A stretch of 64,000 bases of DNA from positions 24,443,227 through 24,507,226 of the forward strand of contig JAOANR010000003.1 of assembly GCA_030278955.1 (NCBI GenBank), given 5' to 3'. This document shows positions 32,240 to 44,295 of the stretch, in pieces. Position numbers and translations under genes: made by a program. Below the pieces are notes generated by a model. That model saw nothing but the letters and a program-made list of their open reading frames with translations. It did not search any database and was not told where the DNA came from. How positions within the stretch are numbered: the stretch's first letter is position 1; each line of letters starts with the position of its first letter. The stretch comes from Hygrophila difformis (Eukaryota > Streptophyta > Magnoliopsida > Lamiales > Acanthaceae).

Positions 32240-33800
32240 TCATTGGTATGGGCTAATATAGTACTATCCTTATATCTGAATTTGAAGTGGTCCAGTTTAT
32301 ATTTGTATATGTATTCTTAAAAATTCTCGCTATAAGATCACTCGTATAATGTATAAGAATATCATACGGAAATGTCACATCTGATTGTAGATCTTCAAAA
32401 TCAATACCAGTCTTATCATCACCTACATCGAATATCCATTTTGCAAATTTTCTGTCATGTATAAATTTTATTGTAAACAACATTTCTTATGAGATCTTGA
32501 GTTAATCATTCTTAATTGCATATAAATACTTTGAGCCACATCTTGCTAGTGACACGAAATATTGCAACATAACTGTTCACAGCTAAAAATTATTTTGGAA
32601 GATAAAGTCCAACATTATTTAAAGATTAGCATTGACTTTTGTTTATAATTATAGCAAAATAAACTATAAGTTGAAATTTTCTCATCTAAAATCGAATGAA
32701 GAATTTGGTTAAATCAAATAGGCTCATAATCATTCTACCAATCAAGAATTTTTTACTTTCATGGTTTCATAAAAATTGGTTTAAACCTCAATAATATGGT
32801 TCCGCATCTTGGTTACTATCAACCTATTTACATTGCATACTTTATTTGATGGATCTATATTCCTAATAAGCATGACAATGCAACCCTAATTCAACTATAT
32901 TTCATGATTCGGTAATCCAGAATAATTGATCATGTTTTAGATATTTCAGTGAAAATAATTCATTGGCATTATCTATGCTTTCATCCTCTTGACAAATATT
33001 GTTAGAATTGGTATATATACATTTTCATTTGTAGATATACGTTCCATGATCTAATCGTTGATTGTATTAACAATATCATTGGTAGGGATTAGTATAACAA
33101 TATCTTTAAAAATATCTTGATTTGAAGTGGTGCAGTTTTTATTTGTATAAATACTCTCAACAATTGTCGCTATATGATCTCCCGTAGAGTTTATAAAATT
33201 ATCATTTGTAAATATCACATCTAATTGTACATCTCCAAGACCAATACCAGATTTACAAATTACCATCACCTATATGAAGAATTCATTGTGCAAATTTCTG
33301 TCATATATAATTTTCATTGTAAACAACATTTCTTATAGTATCTTGGGTTAATTCATCTTAATTACATATTAATACTTGGAGTTCCCTCTTTCTAGTGACA
33401 CGATATATTGCAACGTATCACTAACATGGGTAAAAACTGATTTTTTTAAGATAGAGTCCAACCTTCTTTAAAGATTGATAACATTCACTTTCTTTTTTAT
33501 AGTCACATTAAAACAAAATGCGAGTGTGACTTTTTCCTCTGAAATCGAATGAGGATTTTGGTTAATTCAAACGTGTTCATAATTATTTTACCAATCAATA
33601 TTTTTTTTATTCCAAATAATCAGTTTAGTTTTAATGAGAAGAGATGTTAAATAATTTTCTGAGATAAGTTTTTTGCATGTAGAATTCTCGTCACACTCCA
33701 GTGGAATACAAAATTTAGAATATGCAGTCATACCTCTTGGAAGGAGTGTTATTCCACTGGATACACCAAGCAACACAATATCACTTCTTGCACGAAGGGC
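32240..33800 (-). pseudogene. Helitron PIF1-like helicase remnant with duplicated C-terminal part
   Basis: Read on the minus strand, 33588-33776 encodes VSSGITLLPRGMTAYSKFCI, a decayed helicase motif region, with the following acidic motif changed (LIIWNKKN). Next 33051-33269 matches the domain with GLGDVQLDVIFTNDNFI, GDHIATIVESIY and PTNDIVNTIND. The same C-terminal domain recurs at 32253-32483 (DFEDLQSDVTFPYDILIHYT). The two copies sit in direct repeats of about 480-500 bp (32277-32748 and 33118-33597). Neither the Rep domain nor Helitron termini were found. All frames are heavily decayed. Confidence 0.68.
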
Positions 33801-34685
33801 TAAATATAATGTTTTCTAGAAAAATTATCGATAAATGTATTGTCAGTTCCACCACGTAAAGAAAAAAGAATCAACCCTCATCACTATCAACTACATACAT
33901 TATTTATTACAAACATTCATCGACTCATTAATCAACAAAGGTAATAGCTTAGCATGATGCGCCTTCATTTCTTATTATAATATGATTCTTCTAGTATCAA
34001 TAGATTATTTGTTTCAGACGTTAAGACTTTATTCGGTACCTGCATTCCAAAGAAACTTTTCAAATTTATAGAATTTGCGGCATTTAGCCTTTTAATTTAT
34101 AACAAAGTTAAATTTATATTTGTTCTTCCGTTAATTGCAAATCTATTGAAATATAGATTAATGAAGTATTTCTTAAAAAATAGATTAAAAAATTAACTTT
34201 TCCTTCTTTATTTATTGATGGATCTATTCGCATCCCAATAATTCTTTATACACCCGATTCTTTTATTTATAATATCCTTTACGAAAATAACTAATTTATT
34301 CTAAACCAATTATATATAGAATATGAATTTTCATAATTCTCTTAAAAATTATATTTTTTGTATTATTTTTAATATAATAAAATACAAACAAGATTTACAC
34401 TATTTAGTATATATATATAATTAGAATGATATAATTATTAAATATATTTTTTTAACAATTAGCAACTATATATCTATATAATAAATCCTGAATATCCTGA
34501 ATACTTTTTGGTCTGTGCAAACTCTTTTGTCCTTATTAAATTTAATTCATCTTTCTTAATTTTAAAGGGTTAATCAGTCATCATATGCTCATTTATAGAT
34601 CAACGATTCTTAAGTTTACACGTAATCTGCTGACTAATTACACGTCATCGTACACATCATCAACATCTATATTTAGAAAATACAT
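33801..34685. other. Very AT-rich intergenic sequence
   Basis: No coding frame, RNA gene or recognisable element end was found. It may be unrecognised Helitron remains or old retroelement sequence. Confidence 0.35.
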
Positions 34686-36664
34686 TGATGCACCCTGTGA
34701 AACCACATTTAAATAAGCCTAAATTGTGTTAAAACGAATTGCATGCATGAGACTCTATTTTACTGCTTTTTAGTGTATATTTCATGTGATTTGTAAATAT
34801 TAATAAGACCGGTTAAATTGAGCTTATCCGAGCCCAATTTACCTTGTTTTATGCTTTATAAGAAGACTTTGGCAATTCTAATACACTGCAATGATGTTTC
34901 AGGCATTAAAATGATGAAAGAAGATGTTCGGAGGTCAAAGGATGTCGAATTCGGAATTTTCAACACTGGAAAAGCTCCAGAATGTGCCACACAGGCATGG
35001 CGGCGCCTAAAATCATGCTCAGGCGCCGCATCAACACTTAGGAAAATTTCGGATTGGAAAAAGCTTCAGGATGCGCCGCACCTTCTTGGTGGCGCATAAA
35101 AACACCTCCAGGCGCCACTTTTTGCGCCGCGGGCTAAATTTTAGGAAATTGTCATAATACACCGCACCTTCTTGGCGGCGCCGAAAAGCACCTCGGAGCG
35201 CCACAAAATGCGCCACAGAGGAAAATTCGGAAAATCTTTGTATGCGCCACAGCTCCTTGGTGGCGCCGGAAACCTCTTCTGAGCGCCACTTTTTGCGCCA
35301 CAGTCGCGGTTTAGCAGTTTTCTAACCTCCCGAACTCGGTTTTAAACACCGTTTTTCGTCATTTCTTCACACACAGACTTCGAAAATACATCAGAAAACT
35401 CTCTGTAAACATATTCTAATGGGAGAAGAAGGCCGGAAACACAAATCCATGCCGGAGGAATGCATCAGGAATGACTTTCTGGGCATGTTCTTCCTATCAT
35501 AGGTGTTGCCTTTCTTTTTCTTGCTTTGTAATGAATTGAATTTGCCTCTAAATGTAATCTTCTATCATGTTTTTAATTTGTAGACGGATTTCTGTATTGT
35601 TCGTGTTAGAAGTGTTCTAGAACGGGAGTTCAGAATCACTTTGAAGTATGAATTTATCTGTTTTATGGAAGCAATATAATTTATCGATGTTTCATGTGTT
35701 GAATCTGGATTAATCTGCTATGGTATGTGAATCTGTATTAGAATGACATGTTAGATGCTACAAAATGATCGACATTCTGTATTTTACCAAATCTGCTATT
35801 CAAATTAATAATCTGCTAAAGCTTTGAATTGACCGATCAATCTGTATTATCTATTTTTAGTAATCTGGCATTAGTTCTAATCTATCTGCATTTTAATATT
35901 ATTAATTAAATCCAGTTTACCATGTTTTATTATTATTTTACCTTAATTGTTAAATTATTTACACTGTTCTGCAAAATTAAATGTTAGAATCAAATTCTGC
36001 GATTTCTGCTTTGCTAAATCGAGAGATAAAAAGTAGAATTAATATTTTAGTACCGGAATTGGGAATAAATTACATTATAAATGGATTCTGGCATGTGCAC
36101 AATGATTTGGGAAATGAAAAGTGCCTTTTAATTGCTTTAGGAAAATTTGTATGCTTGGGAAAGACTCAAATTTAGGCCTAGAATAATGATTGCAGAATGT
36201 TAGATAATTTTTTTAATCAGCTTCCATGAAATCCGTTTAAGCATAATTTGAACTGTAGAAGATTACAATATTTTTAATCTTTATAAAATAATTAATTTTA
36301 AGAAATTGATCTTTTTAGACATTGGAAAATGCTAAATCATTATGCAATTTCTATTTTATATAAAGATGGCAATATTTAAAATATTACAAGCATCTCCCAT
36401 TTATATTTTTATTAATTTTAATTTTAATTTGCTTTATTTTAAAATTTAATGTCACTATTTTTAATTAAATCATCATAAGAATTAATCAAACTCTTTTTAA
36501 ATATATAAAATATAATTAATGAACTTAAGAACAATTAAAATCTTCTCCGGAATGAAATAATATTCTGAAATTCCCTGTGGTTCGACCCGGTATTCATCGG
36601 TTTTTATTACTTGATGACAATCATCCGCTTGTGGTAAAATATGAGTAGTGAAAATCACCCATCA
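34686..36664 (+). repeat. 5' LTR of Athila-1
   Basis: It starts TGATGCACCCTGTG and ends ATCACCCATCA just before the primer site, 1979 bp. The first roughly 100 bp match the start of the 3' LTR at 50138. It contains a GCGCC hairpin array at 34990-35325. The rest is AT-rich. Confidence 0.82.
34990..35325. repeat. GCGCC hairpin array 1, in the Athila-1 LTR
   Basis: Four to five imperfect units of about 60-75 bp. Each alternates GCGCCGCA or GCGCCACA, CTTGGTGGCGC(A/C), a short A-rich spacer, GAGCGCCACTTTTTGCGCC and a link. GGCGC and GCGCC elements can pair within and between units. The array stands out as GC-rich in AT-rich sequence and has relatives at 42905-43140 and 46618-46975. Confidence 0.8.
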
Positions 36665-36670
36665 AGTTTT

Positions 36671-36687
36671 TGGCGCTGTTGCCGGGG
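36671..36687 (+). other. Athila-1 primer binding site
   Basis: TGGCGCTGTTGCCGGGG begins 6 nt after the LTR end, very close to the common Athila sequence TGGCGCCGTTGCCGGGG. Confidence 0.85.
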
Positions 36688-36796
36688 GATTTGTTGTGAA
36701 CTTTTAATTGTTTTTAGTTTATTAATTAAAATTTATTAAGTTAAATATTAATTTAACTGTTACTTATTTTATTTTATTTTTATTTTAATATTTGCA

Positions 36797-38256
36797 GTGC
36801 GAAGCAAACAAGCAGAAATAGCTTATGATCCTGAAATTGAGCGTACTCTTAGAGCTATTAGATTAGGGAAACGTAGGAGACCAGCTCAGTTGGAAATTTT
36901 AATTAATTCATCATCTGATGAAGAAGACTATTCTCCAACGACTGGAGTTTCAACAATTCAAACTAATCAATTAGTTGCTCAGTTCAATAGGTTAAACATG
37001 GCATCAAATAATAATGATAATCAGGGTAATAATGGAGGTAACGGTGGTGATTTGGAACACGGTGATCAAGCTGAAATGACCATTGAAGAACACTTACAAG
37101 GAACTAGTGGGAATCTGCTTAATAGAACTCCAAGGCCAGATGTAGATGCTTTAAGCTTTACCCTTCAGCCTGCACTAATCACAATGGTTCAAGCTAATCA
37201 ATATAATGGAGCACCTACTAATGATGCTGTAGAACACATAAGAAACTTTCTGGACTATTGTGACACAGTGAAAATAAATGGTGTTACTAGTGATGAAATT
37301 AAGTTGAGATTGTTCTCATTTTCACTCAGAGATAAAGCTAAAACTTCGTATAATTCACTTCAATTAAGGGATGTTACTACTTGGGATAAAATGTTAGAAG
37401 CCTTCTTAGAACAATTCTTCCCACCATCCAAGGTTATTGAATTGCAAGAAAAAATCAAAGAATTTGTGCAAGATGAAGGTGAAACTTTACTTGAAGCATG
37501 GGATAGATACAACACTTTATTGGCGAGATGTCCGAATCATGGCTTTGAGGACTGGCAGCAGATGCACTTCTTTTACAATGGACTGATTGATCATTGGAGG
37601 AATTTGTTGGATGCAGCAGCTGGAGATTCTTTTCTATCTATAGGACCTTCTAGAGCTAAGGAAATCATAGAGAAAAAGATTTCCACATGAAAAAATTTCC
37701 TGGTAAGAAAAATGCTAGAAACAAAACAAAAGGAGGAATCTATGAGGTAGAAAAGACAGTTGCTATAGATTCTAAGTTAGATGATTTGATGAGGGAGGTT
37801 TCTACGCTTAAGAAAGGTCAAGCTAAAGTTGTGAGATGCGGTATTTGTCATGGACCTCACGAGTCATCAGCCTGTCACCTGCTTGATCAAGGACTTCAAG
37901 AGACTATGCAATGTGAGGGGACTGAGGAGCAAGTGGAAGATGTGAACTACATGGGAAATAGGCAGCATAATTACAATCAAAACCGTCCTCAAAACCAAAA
38001 CTTCTATCCAAACCAATATTCTCAATTTCAACAAAACACTTACCCACAAAACAACCGTCAACCTTATCCACAAAACCAAAATCAAAATTACCCAAATCAA
38101 AATTAAAATCAGAATTTTCAAAACCAGAACCAAAACTTTAATCAAAACAGAAATCAAAATCAACCTTTTTACCCTAACCAACAGTCTAGGAACTTTCAAC
38201 CTCAACAACAGCTGCAACAAAACCAAGGAAGTGATGAGGTTAATTTAAAAGAGTTA
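36797..38256 (+). pseudogene. Athila-1 gag, with frameshift and stop
   Basis: The Athila gag core (FTLQPALITMVQANQYNGAP, LRLFSFSLRDKAKTSYNSL, FLEQFFPPSKVIELQEKI, ETLLEAWDRYNTLLARCPNH) runs to a TGA at 37688-37690. The frame then changes at about 37687. The next part holds the zinc knuckle CGICHGPHESSAC (CX2CX3HX4C) and a long Asn/Gln-rich segment interrupted by TAA at 38104-38106. The start shown is a GTG after TTTGCA; the true initiator is uncertain. Confidence 0.82.
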
Positions 38257-39594
38257 ATGAGCACAATCGTGTCTCAACAACAAACAATTCAGCAAATGCA
38301 AGCCTCAATGAGAAATTTAGAAGTTCAAGTTGGTCAAATTGCTAGGGATACCTCAAATAGACAGCAAGGAACACTACCAAGCATGCCTGATCCTAATCCA
38401 AAAGAGCAGTGTAAAGCAATCACTTTAAGGAATAAAAAAGAATTGCCTAATCCTTACCCTACCTTAGATGATCCAGAGGGTTTAGCTGATGTTGTAGATG
38501 ATCAAAGTGAGGATACAGAGGAAGAAAGTCAGCATAAAAACACTGATGAGTCTAAGGAGAGTGAGAAACTCAGAGTTGAACAGGGCAAGGATAAGGGAAA
38601 ATCTACTGTCCCAGTCAAGCCGTATCAGCCACCTATCCCATATCCACAGCGTCTTAAAAAGGCTAAGGAAGATAAAGATTATGCTAAATTCTTAGAAGTC
38701 TTTAAGAATTTAAGAATTGATATCCCTTTTTCTGATGCCATTGCACAAATGCCCGTGTATGCTAAGTTCTTAAAAGAAATTCTTTCAAAAAAGAGGAGTG
38801 TTGATGATGAAGAGAAAGTGACACTGACAGGGGAATGTAGTGCAATCTTACAAAGAAGGCAACCTATTAAACAAAAAGATCCTGGGAGTTATACTATTCC
38901 GTGCATTATTGGCACTAAAGAATTCAATAAAGCTCTGTGTGATCTCGGGTCTAGTATTAATATGATGCCTTTACATGTCTTTAGAGAACTAGGGGTAGGA
39001 GTTGTGAAGCCTACTAGGATGCAGCTACAGCTTGCTGATAGATCTATTAGGACTCCTTTAGGCATTGTAGAAGATGTTCCTGTTCAAGTAGAGAGCTTCA
39101 TTTTCCCTGTCGACTTTGTTGTTCTTGATATGGAAAAAGACATTGATATTCCTCTGATTTTAGGTAGACCATTTCTGCAAACTGGTAGGGCTATGGTTGA
39201 TATGGATGATGGTAAAATTACACTTAAAGTAGGTAATGAACAAGTGTCGTTTGACATTTCTAAGACAACTAAAACACAACACGCTAGTTCTGACACCTAC
39301 CCGTGTAATAGAGTTACAGCTATCTATCAGGAGGATGAGGTGATTGAGAGAGAGTTCTTTGCTAGACATGATCCCTATAGGAAATTTGAGCAGTTAGAGG
39401 AGAATTGTGAGGACTTAGCTGGAAGTAAGTGTGAGGGAGGATTGCCTGTGCAAGTAACATGTGCGATAGAAGAATCTAAGTTAGTCACGTCTGTTGAAAA
39501 GCCACCTACATTGACATTGAAGGAGCTGCCATCACATTTGAGGTATGTTTTTCTTGGTGAGAATGATACTTTACCTGTTATTGCAAGTAATTAA
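38257..39594 (+). pseudogene. Athila-1 gag C-terminus and aspartic protease
   Basis: The conserved Athila motif KAITLRNKKELP is followed by a charged linker. Then comes IPYPQRLKKAKEDKDYAKFL, the pre-protease segment, and the protease with ALCDLGSSINMMP (catalytic D-L-G-S) and the downstream DIPLILGRPFLQTGRAM block. The frame continues from the gag segment and ends at TAA 39592-39594 before the RT, an in-frame stop not a natural end. Confidence 0.85.
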
Positions 39595-41272
39595 TTAAAT
39601 GATGATCAATTAAATGCATTAACCCAAGTGTTGTGTAAGCATGTTAGAGCAATAGGTTGGACGATAGCTGACATCAAGGGACTGAGTCCAGCATTGTGCA
39701 CACACCGGATTTATATGGAGGAGGATGACAAGCCAGTGAGACAGCCCCAAAGGAGACTGAATCCACATCTACAAGAAGCTGTAAGAGCATAGGTGATTAA
39801 ACTACTCGATGCAGGTATTATCTATCCTATCTCTGATAGTCAGTGGGTGAGTCCAGTTCAAGTAGTGCCTAAAAAAGGAGGTATGACTGTGATTAGAAAT
39901 GAAAATGGTGAATTAGTACCTACTAGACCTACTACTGGATGGCGTGTATGCATTGATTATAGGAGATTGAATGATAAGACTAGGAAAGATCATTTTTCAT
40001 TGCCTTTTATTAATCAAATGCTGGAGCGTTTAGCTGGTCATGAGTTTTATTGCTTTTTAGATGGCTATTCTGGGTATAATCAAGTTCCAATTGCACCTGA
40101 GGATCAAGATAAAACTACATTTACATGTCCTTACGATACATTTGCATATAGAAGAATGCCATTTGGTTTGTGTAATGCTCCAGCTACGTTTCAGAGATGC
40201 ATGATGTCTATATTTTCTGATTTAATTGAGACATGCATTGAGGTATTTATGGATGATTTTTCTGTATTCGGGTCTGATTTTGAGAAATGTTTAATTAACT
40301 TGGAAAAAGTTCTGATTAGATGTGAAGAGTCAAATTTAGTCCTTAATTGGGAAAAATGTCATTTTATGGTTAATGAAGGTATTGTCTTAGGACATAGGAT
40401 TTCTAAAAATGGCATTGAAGTTAATAGGGTTAAAGTAGAAGTAATTGCAAAAATTCCACCTCCTAATAATTTAAAAACTTTGAGAAGTTTTCTGGGACAT
40501 GCTGGATTCTATCGTAGGTTTATAAAAGATTTTTCTAAAATTGCATTGCCTGTGTTTAAGCTGTTGTGTAAAGATGTCGAGTTTGATTTTACTGACGAGT
40601 GTATTGAGGCGTTCAATAGGATCAAGGAAGCATTGGTGACTGTACCAATTATTCAGCCACCTGACTGGAGTTTGCCATTTGAGATCATGAGCAGCTAGTG
40701 ACTTTGCTGTTGGAGCAGTACTGGGTCAACGAAAGGATAAGAAGCTTCATGTCATTTATTATGCTAGTCAGGCTTTAAATTCTGCACAAAGAAATTATGC
40801 CACCACTGAAAAAGAACTATTATCTGTTGTTTATGCATGTGAAAAGTTTAGACCATATCTGATTGGCTCTAAGACTGTAGTTTACACTGATCATGCTGCT
40901 ATTAAATATCTATTTGCAAAGAAAGATGCTAAACCACGGTTAATTAGATGGGTATTATTGTTACAGGAATTTGATTTAGAAATTAAAGATAGAAAAGGAG
41001 ATGAAAATCCTGTAGCTGATCATCTATCTAGATTGGAGCATGAAAAAGGGAAAGAAAGATTAATTAATGATACATTTCCTGATGAAAATTTATATTTAAT
41101 AAATAACACTTCCTCTGATCCGTGGTTTGCTGATTTTGTAAATTATTTAGCATGTGGTGTAATTCCTGATCATTTAAAATGGCACAGTCAAAAGCAAAAA
41201 TTTAAAACTGATGCTAAATATTTTATTTGGGATGAACCTTATTTTTTAGACTGTGTTCAGATCAAATCATAA
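39595..41272 (+). pseudogene. Athila-1 reverse transcriptase and RNase H
   Basis: The frame continues from the protease past stops at 39592-39594 and 39790-39792. The RT shows GWRVCIDYRRLNDKTRKDHF, FYCFLDGYSGYNQV, MPFGLCNAPATFQRCM and EVFMDDFSVFG (active site). A frame change at about 40690-40698 leads into RNase H ([39 protein letters not shown]), running to about 41272, where the frame is lost again. Confidence 0.85.
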
Positions 41273-42418
41273 GGAGATGCATCCCTGATGAGGATTTTGA
41301 AAAAGTTTTAAAGGCTTGCCACGAAGGACTTGGAGGAGGACATGTTGGACCTAACAGGACAGCTCATAAGGTACTCGAAGGTGGTTTATATTGGCCTAAT
41401 ATTTATCGTAATGCTAGATCATTTGTGCAAAAATGTGGTGTGTCAAAGAGCTGGAAATATCACTAAAAGAGATGAAATGCCACTAAAAGGAATTATGCCT
41501 GTTGAGTTGTTTGATTTGTGGTGAATTGATTTTATGGGTCCATTTCCACCATCTAATGGGAAATTGTATATTCTTGTTGCTGTAGAATATGTATCAAAAT
41601 GAGTAGAAGCTGAATTATGTGCTTTAAATGATGCTAAACAAGTGATTAAATTCTTGAAAAAGTAAATCTTTACTCGTTTTGGTGTGCCTAAAGCAATCAT
41701 TAGTGATGGTGGATCTCATTTTGTCAATAGGGCTGTTAATCAATTGTTATCTAGATTTCATGTTCATCATAGGATAACAACACCCTATCATCCTCAAGTC
41801 AATGGTCAGGTAGAAGTCACTAATCGTGAGATTAAAAAGATTTTGGAAGCCACTGTAGGAAAATCTAGAAAAGACTGAGCTTTTAAGTTAGATGAAGCAC
41901 TGTGGGCTTATAGGACAACTTTTAAAACACCTATAGGTATGACTCCTTTTAAATTGGTTTATGGTAAAGCTTGTCATTTACCTTTTGAACTTGAGATTAA
42001 ATCACTTTGGGCTATGAAAAAGTTGAATTTTGAATTTAAAGAGGCTCAAGAAAAAAGGAAGGTAGATATTACTGAATTAGAAGAAACTAGACGTCAAGCT
42101 TATGATAATGCTCTAATTTATAAGGAAAGAACAAAGCTTTATCATGATAAAATGCTTAGGCCTAAGGTGTTTGAAGCTGGACAGTTAGTGCTTTTATATA
42201 ATTCTAGATTTAAGGTGTTTCCTGGTAAATTGAAGACAAAGTGGTCAGGGCCTTTTAGAATTGTCAAAGTGTTGGATAATGGTGCAGTAATTTTAAAAGC
42301 TGAAGATGAAAGGGAATTCACTGTAAATGGTCAAAGACTTAAACATTATTTTGGAGATGAAGTTAATTCATTGAACAAATTATTGTTAAGCCTTTGGTTA
42401 TTTAAATCTGCTTATTGA
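41273..42418 (+). pseudogene. Athila-1 integrase, heavily interrupted
   Basis: The zinc-finger part is recognisable (CHEGLGGGHVGPNRTAHKVL, then Cys pair near 41430). A frame change at about 41437 precedes the catalytic core: [51 protein letters not shown]. Stops at 41522-41524 and 41876-41878 and near 41600 and 41662 interrupt it; three of the four are TGA, two of them after a position where the related element has Trp. The C-terminal part (41939-42418) is open, with FPGKLKTKWSGPFRIVKV. Confidence 0.83.
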
Positions 42419-42904
42419 CGTAATTGCATTGCATTTTTAATTATGTTAAGTTTTTATCAAGTAAAACTATAAAACCCAATAAATTATAAATGGAAGAAAC
42501 AGACAAAAATATTTTACATTTTATTGTTTATGTGTTTTTATTTGCTTTATTGTTCTTGTTTAATTTAATTTAAATGTTGTTTTTAGTTTAATTATGTTGC
42601 TTGAATTTTATGCTATGTTAATTGCATGTGTTGAATAAATTGAGTGTGACATTGCCTATGAATTGGAATAAGTAACAAAATGTTGAGAAATGATGGATTT
42701 GCGTGTGCTTGGAGATTGATCTTGATATGTGCAAGTTGACTCGGTTGAGAATTGAGGAGGAGGATCTATATGGACTAATTGGTTTAATTGAGGAGAATTA
42801 TGACCCGGGAGGATTTAAGGAGTCTATATATGCTAAATCTGACTTGCTAACCTTAAGGATTGAATAAACTATCATTTTGGTTGAGTTTGAGCTGAAATTC
42901 GAGT
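42419..42904. other. Noncoding stretch after Athila-1 pol
   Basis: AT-rich and without a supported frame. It leads into GCGCC array 2. Confidence 0.4.
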
Positions 42905-43140
42905 GTCACAGGCTCAGTTTAGGTGCCACACCTTCTTGGTGGCGCCTAAAACCATGCTGAAGCGCCAAAGTATGCGCCATTTGTAACCTTTGGAATTTTC
43001 GCAGTCAGGTAATGCTGCTCAAATGGCGCATAAAATCACTCCGGAGCGCCAAAAATTGCGCCACTCTCAGACTTAGAAAATTTCTTAATTCGAAAATGCA
43101 CCGCACACCCTTGATGCGCCACATTGGCGCATGACCCGGC
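42905..43140. repeat. GCGCC hairpin array 2, between pol and ORF A
   Basis: Units resembling array 1: TGCCACACCTTCTTGGTGGC, CTGAAGCGCCAAAGTATGCG, TGGCGCATAAAATCACTCC, GGAGCGCCAAAAATTGCGCC and ATGCGCCACATTGGCGCATG. It runs into a GACCCGG/CCCGGGTC-rich stretch to about 43180. Confidence 0.75.
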
Positions 43141-43179
43141 GGGTCTGGGTCCCTGACCCGGGTCTGGAACGGGATTTTA

Positions 43180-44220
43180 ATCCCCAATTCTTTCTTTTTC
43201 CCTCATTTTGCCAAACGATCGACCGAGAGCTCCTTTCCCTCACTACCGAGCGCCACTTTTTCTTCCTCCAAGCGACACGCGCCAATCCGGTAAAAATTCT
43301 TCCAATTCTTGTTTCTTCCTATCAATTATCATCCACATTGTTCAAATTCTCATTCCAAAACCCAAATTTTGCTTTGTGTAAATTATCAAATTAAGGTTCT
43401 TCAACCCTAGTTCTTCAAGTTTGGGGATTCTACTCCAAAGTGCTCAAATCCTTCAATTTAGGTAAGAATGGCTATCCCAATTCAAATTTTATCATATTCT
43501 AGTGCTTTGGAATACTTTAATTGTGGTATTTGTGTTGTTGCTCAAATTTTGGGTATTGTTAGAATGTGGGACTAAACTTGTTTTTAATTGTCTAAATCTT
43601 AGTTTGAACATGAACAAGTATTGTAGAACATGGATTGAATGCATAATGTGGAATTTTTTGATTAACATTAAAATTTGGGATTTTTGAAAATTAAAATATG
43701 GAAATTGCTTTAAAATTAATTAAAATGGTATTTTAGATTAATTTAATGGATGAAAAATCACTAGAACATGTCATTTTAATTATATTAAAAAATATAAGCT
43801 TATTTTCATGCCAAAATTTCACATTCTTCATAATGTGAGTCAATTGGAGCATGTTTTGATAAAAAGCCTTTTATTTATAATTTAGTTAATTAAAATAGAT
43901 TAATTTATCGCATGAATAAACTGGAATGGATTTAAATATTAATTTAAACCATTTGTAGTGCGCTAGTTTAATAATTTAGGTTGTTTTTATTTGTTAAATC
44001 TGGAAATTTAATAAAAATAAGGAGTTTTTATTAAAAAAGGCATGCTTAAACATGAATTTTAAACTTTAGAATAAAATGGATAATATATTTAAACAAAGTT
44101 TAGGATTCATAACTTTTAAAATACAACATTTTGGTCATTAAGTTATTTAAATCCCACATTCTAGGTTGATGCATATGTTTGCTTTATACTTAACACTTAA
44201 TTTAAACCTGTGGTTTAAAC
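43180..44220. other. Leader-like noncoding stretch before ORF A
   Basis: AT-rich, with pyrimidine-rich sequence at 43180-43400. No supported frame. Confidence 0.35.
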
Positions 44221-44235
44221 TTAAGTGTGAGGATG
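44221..44235 (+). other. Internal purine-tract copy before ORF A
   Basis: TTAAGTGTGAGGATG is the same sequence as the purine tract abutting the 3' LTR at 50122-50137. It lies about 60 nt before the ORF A start codon. Confidence 0.6.
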
Positions 44236-44295
44236 CGAGGCAATGCATATATATGATACTAACCCAGAGTTTTTGTACAACCAGGTACTGAAATA

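Noticed and set aside
37867..38226. Minus-strand hydrophobic Leu/Ile/Val-rich frame of 119 codons
   Set aside because: It is the complement of the Asn/Gln-rich gag segment and has no independent support.
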